This document shows, piece after piece, positions 5,118-5,804 of a stretch of 5,804 nt of DNA. Location: NCBI GenBank assembly GCA_937967875.1, contig CALBTQ010000462.1, positions 1 through 5,804 of the forward strand, read 5' to 3'. Numbering within the stretch: the stretch's first letter is position 1; each line of letters begins with the position of its first letter. The stretch is from an uncultured Pseudomonadota bacterium. GTDB taxonomy: Bacteria; Lernaellota; Lernaellaia; Lernaellales; Lernaellaceae. The notes under the pieces were generated by a model. It saw nothing but the letters and a program-made list of their open reading frames with translations. It was not told where the DNA came from and made no database searches. A program made the position numbers and the translations under genes.

Positions 5118-5804
5118 ATGAATCGCCTGCACTGGATAATCCTCTTGGCGCTCGCCGGCAGCTTGTTGTTCGCCTTCGCTTGCGGCGACGACGACGACGA
5201 TAACGATAACGACGACAACGACGACGCCGGTGACGACGATACCGGCGACGACGATGACGACGACAACGACGATCAGGTCGACGCCGTTTCCTCCGCCAGC
5301 CCCGAACGCGACTCGGCGGTGCTCAAGTCGAGCCATGCCGGCTGGCAGAAAGCCGGTTGTCTCTCCTGCCACGAAGGCGCGCACCTGGGCGGCTTTGCCG
5401 ACGGCGAATGCGTCACCTGTCACGGCAACAACGGCGCGCCGCAACGCGCCGCCGGGCATGCCTCGCGCGATTGCGCCTCGTGCCACAGCGACCGTCACCC
5501 CGAGTTGACCTTCACCGAAAGTCAGTGCATCGCCTGCCACAAATACGTGCCCAGCGACACCTGCCCGGCCACCGAAAACGTCGACGTCGTGGTGATCGGT
5601 TCCGGCGGCGGCGGCGTGGCGGCGGCCAATGCGCTGGCGCAAAAAGGGTATTCGGTGGTGCTGGTGGAAAAGCACTACAAGGTCGGCGGCTACATGACCA
5701 CCTTCAAGCGCGGCGATTACACCTTCGAGGCGTCGCTGCACGCGATGGGCGGTCTGGATAATCCCGACGATGCCAAGGGCGCTTATGAGCAATTCCACGA
5801 ACTG
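5118..5804 (+). CDS. Lipoprotein with tetrahaem cytochrome c domain fused to a CrtI/amine-oxidase-like FAD domain, 3'-truncated
   Basis: The first 229 residues of a longer protein, open to the window end. Order: lipoprotein signal (1-21; relaxed lipobox AFAC, Cys22); Asp/Asn-rich tether (24-52); haem domain with four CxxCH motifs at 81-85 (CLSCH), 98-102 (CVTCH), 119-123 (CASCH) and 137-141 (CIACH); then FAD-binding Rossmann VDVVVIGSGGGG (155-166, GxGxxG at 161-166), ribose-binding E184 in VVLVEKH, and VGGYMTTFKRGDYTFEA (189-205). Four further His (73, 89, 114, 127) could be second axial ligands, giving bis-His haems. The plan is that of a flavocytochrome c, with haems feeding electrons to a flavin. 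The GGYMTTF..GDYTFEA stretch resembles phytoene desaturase/retinol saturase proteins rather than the GGN..A.GG of fumarate reductases. It would act outside the inner membrane, lipid-anchored, as a reductase or oxidase of unknown substrate. GGGAG (5106-5110) lies seven bases before the ATG. Divergent from the membrane protein gene. Confidence 0.9.
   Translation, partial: MNRLHWIILLALAGSLLFAFACGDDDDDNDNDDNDDAGDDDTGDDDDDDNDDQVDAVSSASPERDSAVLKSSHAGWQKAGCLSCHEGAHLGGFADGECVTCHGNNGAPQRAAGHASRDCASCHSDRHPELTFTESQCIACHKYVPSDTCPATENVDVVVIGSGGGGVAAANALAQKGYSVVLVEKHYKVGGYMTTFKRGDYTFEASLHAMGGLDNPDDAKGAYEQFHEL
5187..5273 (+). repeat. Asp/Asn-rich low-complexity tract encoding the lipoprotein tether
   Basis: Twenty-nine codons (residues 24-52), of which 21 encode Asp and 4 Asn, interrupted only by Ala-Gly and Thr-Gly. 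At DNA level it is an impure GAC/GAT/AAC triplet repeat. It starts two residues after the lipid-modified Cys22 and ends where the haem domain begins, so it likely acts as a flexible, strongly negative spacer holding the redox domains away from the membrane. On the minus strand the same bases give a false Val/Ile-rich frame. Such tracts may change length by slippage. Confidence 0.85.

Noticed and set aside
5187..5273. Possible CRISPR or tandem-repeat array
   Set aside because: The repetition is of GAC/GAT/AAC codons in frame with the lipoprotein; there are no unique spacers of constant length.
5070..5798. 242-residue minus-strand frame with long Val/Ile runs, looking like a membrane protein
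   Set aside because: It is the antisense of the Asp/Asn triplet tract and the haem-flavin gene. The plus-strand frame has a lipobox, four CxxCH and GxGxxG, which cannot be chance.

Overview
This is the end of a bacterial contig, most probably from a metagenome-assembled genome of an uncultivated Gram-negative bacterium. Four things point that way. The GC content is high. There is a periplasmic S46 dipeptidyl-peptidase, a family found essentially in Gram-negative bacteria. There is a lipoprotein with a long Asp/Asn-rich tether followed by c-type haem motifs, a style familiar from genomes once grouped as Deltaproteobacteria. And there is a short-chain reductase resembling 3-ketosphinganine reductase, which hints at sphingolipid chemistry. 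No rRNA or other marker gene is present, so the lineage is inference only. The first 45 bases are not biological: they are an Illumina read-2/index adapter, so the natural sequence starts at base 46.

Layout: (1) 1-45 adapter. (2) 46-358, minus strand: first ~104 residues of a family GH4 (6-phospho-beta-glucosidase-like) glycosidase, cut off by the contig end. (3) 359-505: divergent intergenic region with a candidate promoter for the next gene. (4) 506-1321, plus strand: complete SDR reductase with a KDSR-like C-terminal motif. (5) 1322-1339: 18-base convergent gap with a small hairpin. (6) 1340-3514, minus strand: complete secreted S46 peptidase with an unusual S1 residue. (7) 3551-4873, minus strand: polytopic membrane protein of the HGSNAT/DUF1624-acyltransferase type, 36 bases upstream of the peptidase and probably co-transcribed with it. 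(8) 4874-5117: divergent intergenic region with a perfect TTGACA box, a 10-bp palindrome and a 9-bp spaced inverted repeat. (9) 5118-5804, plus strand, running off the window: a lipoprotein with an acidic tether, four CxxCH haem sites and the start of an FAD-binding amine-oxidase/CrtI-like domain.

The most unusual object is the last gene, a lipid-anchored tetrahaem flavoprotein. It has the plan of a flavocytochrome c, but its flavin domain looks like the phytoene desaturase/retinol saturase group rather than the fumarate reductase group. The other genes (envelope peptidase, membrane acyltransferase, sphingoid-type reductase) fit a general theme of envelope and lipid metabolism and peptide or sugar scavenging. 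The sequence does not prove a single pathway linking them. No CRISPR array, tRNA, rRNA, insertion sequence or phage gene was seen.
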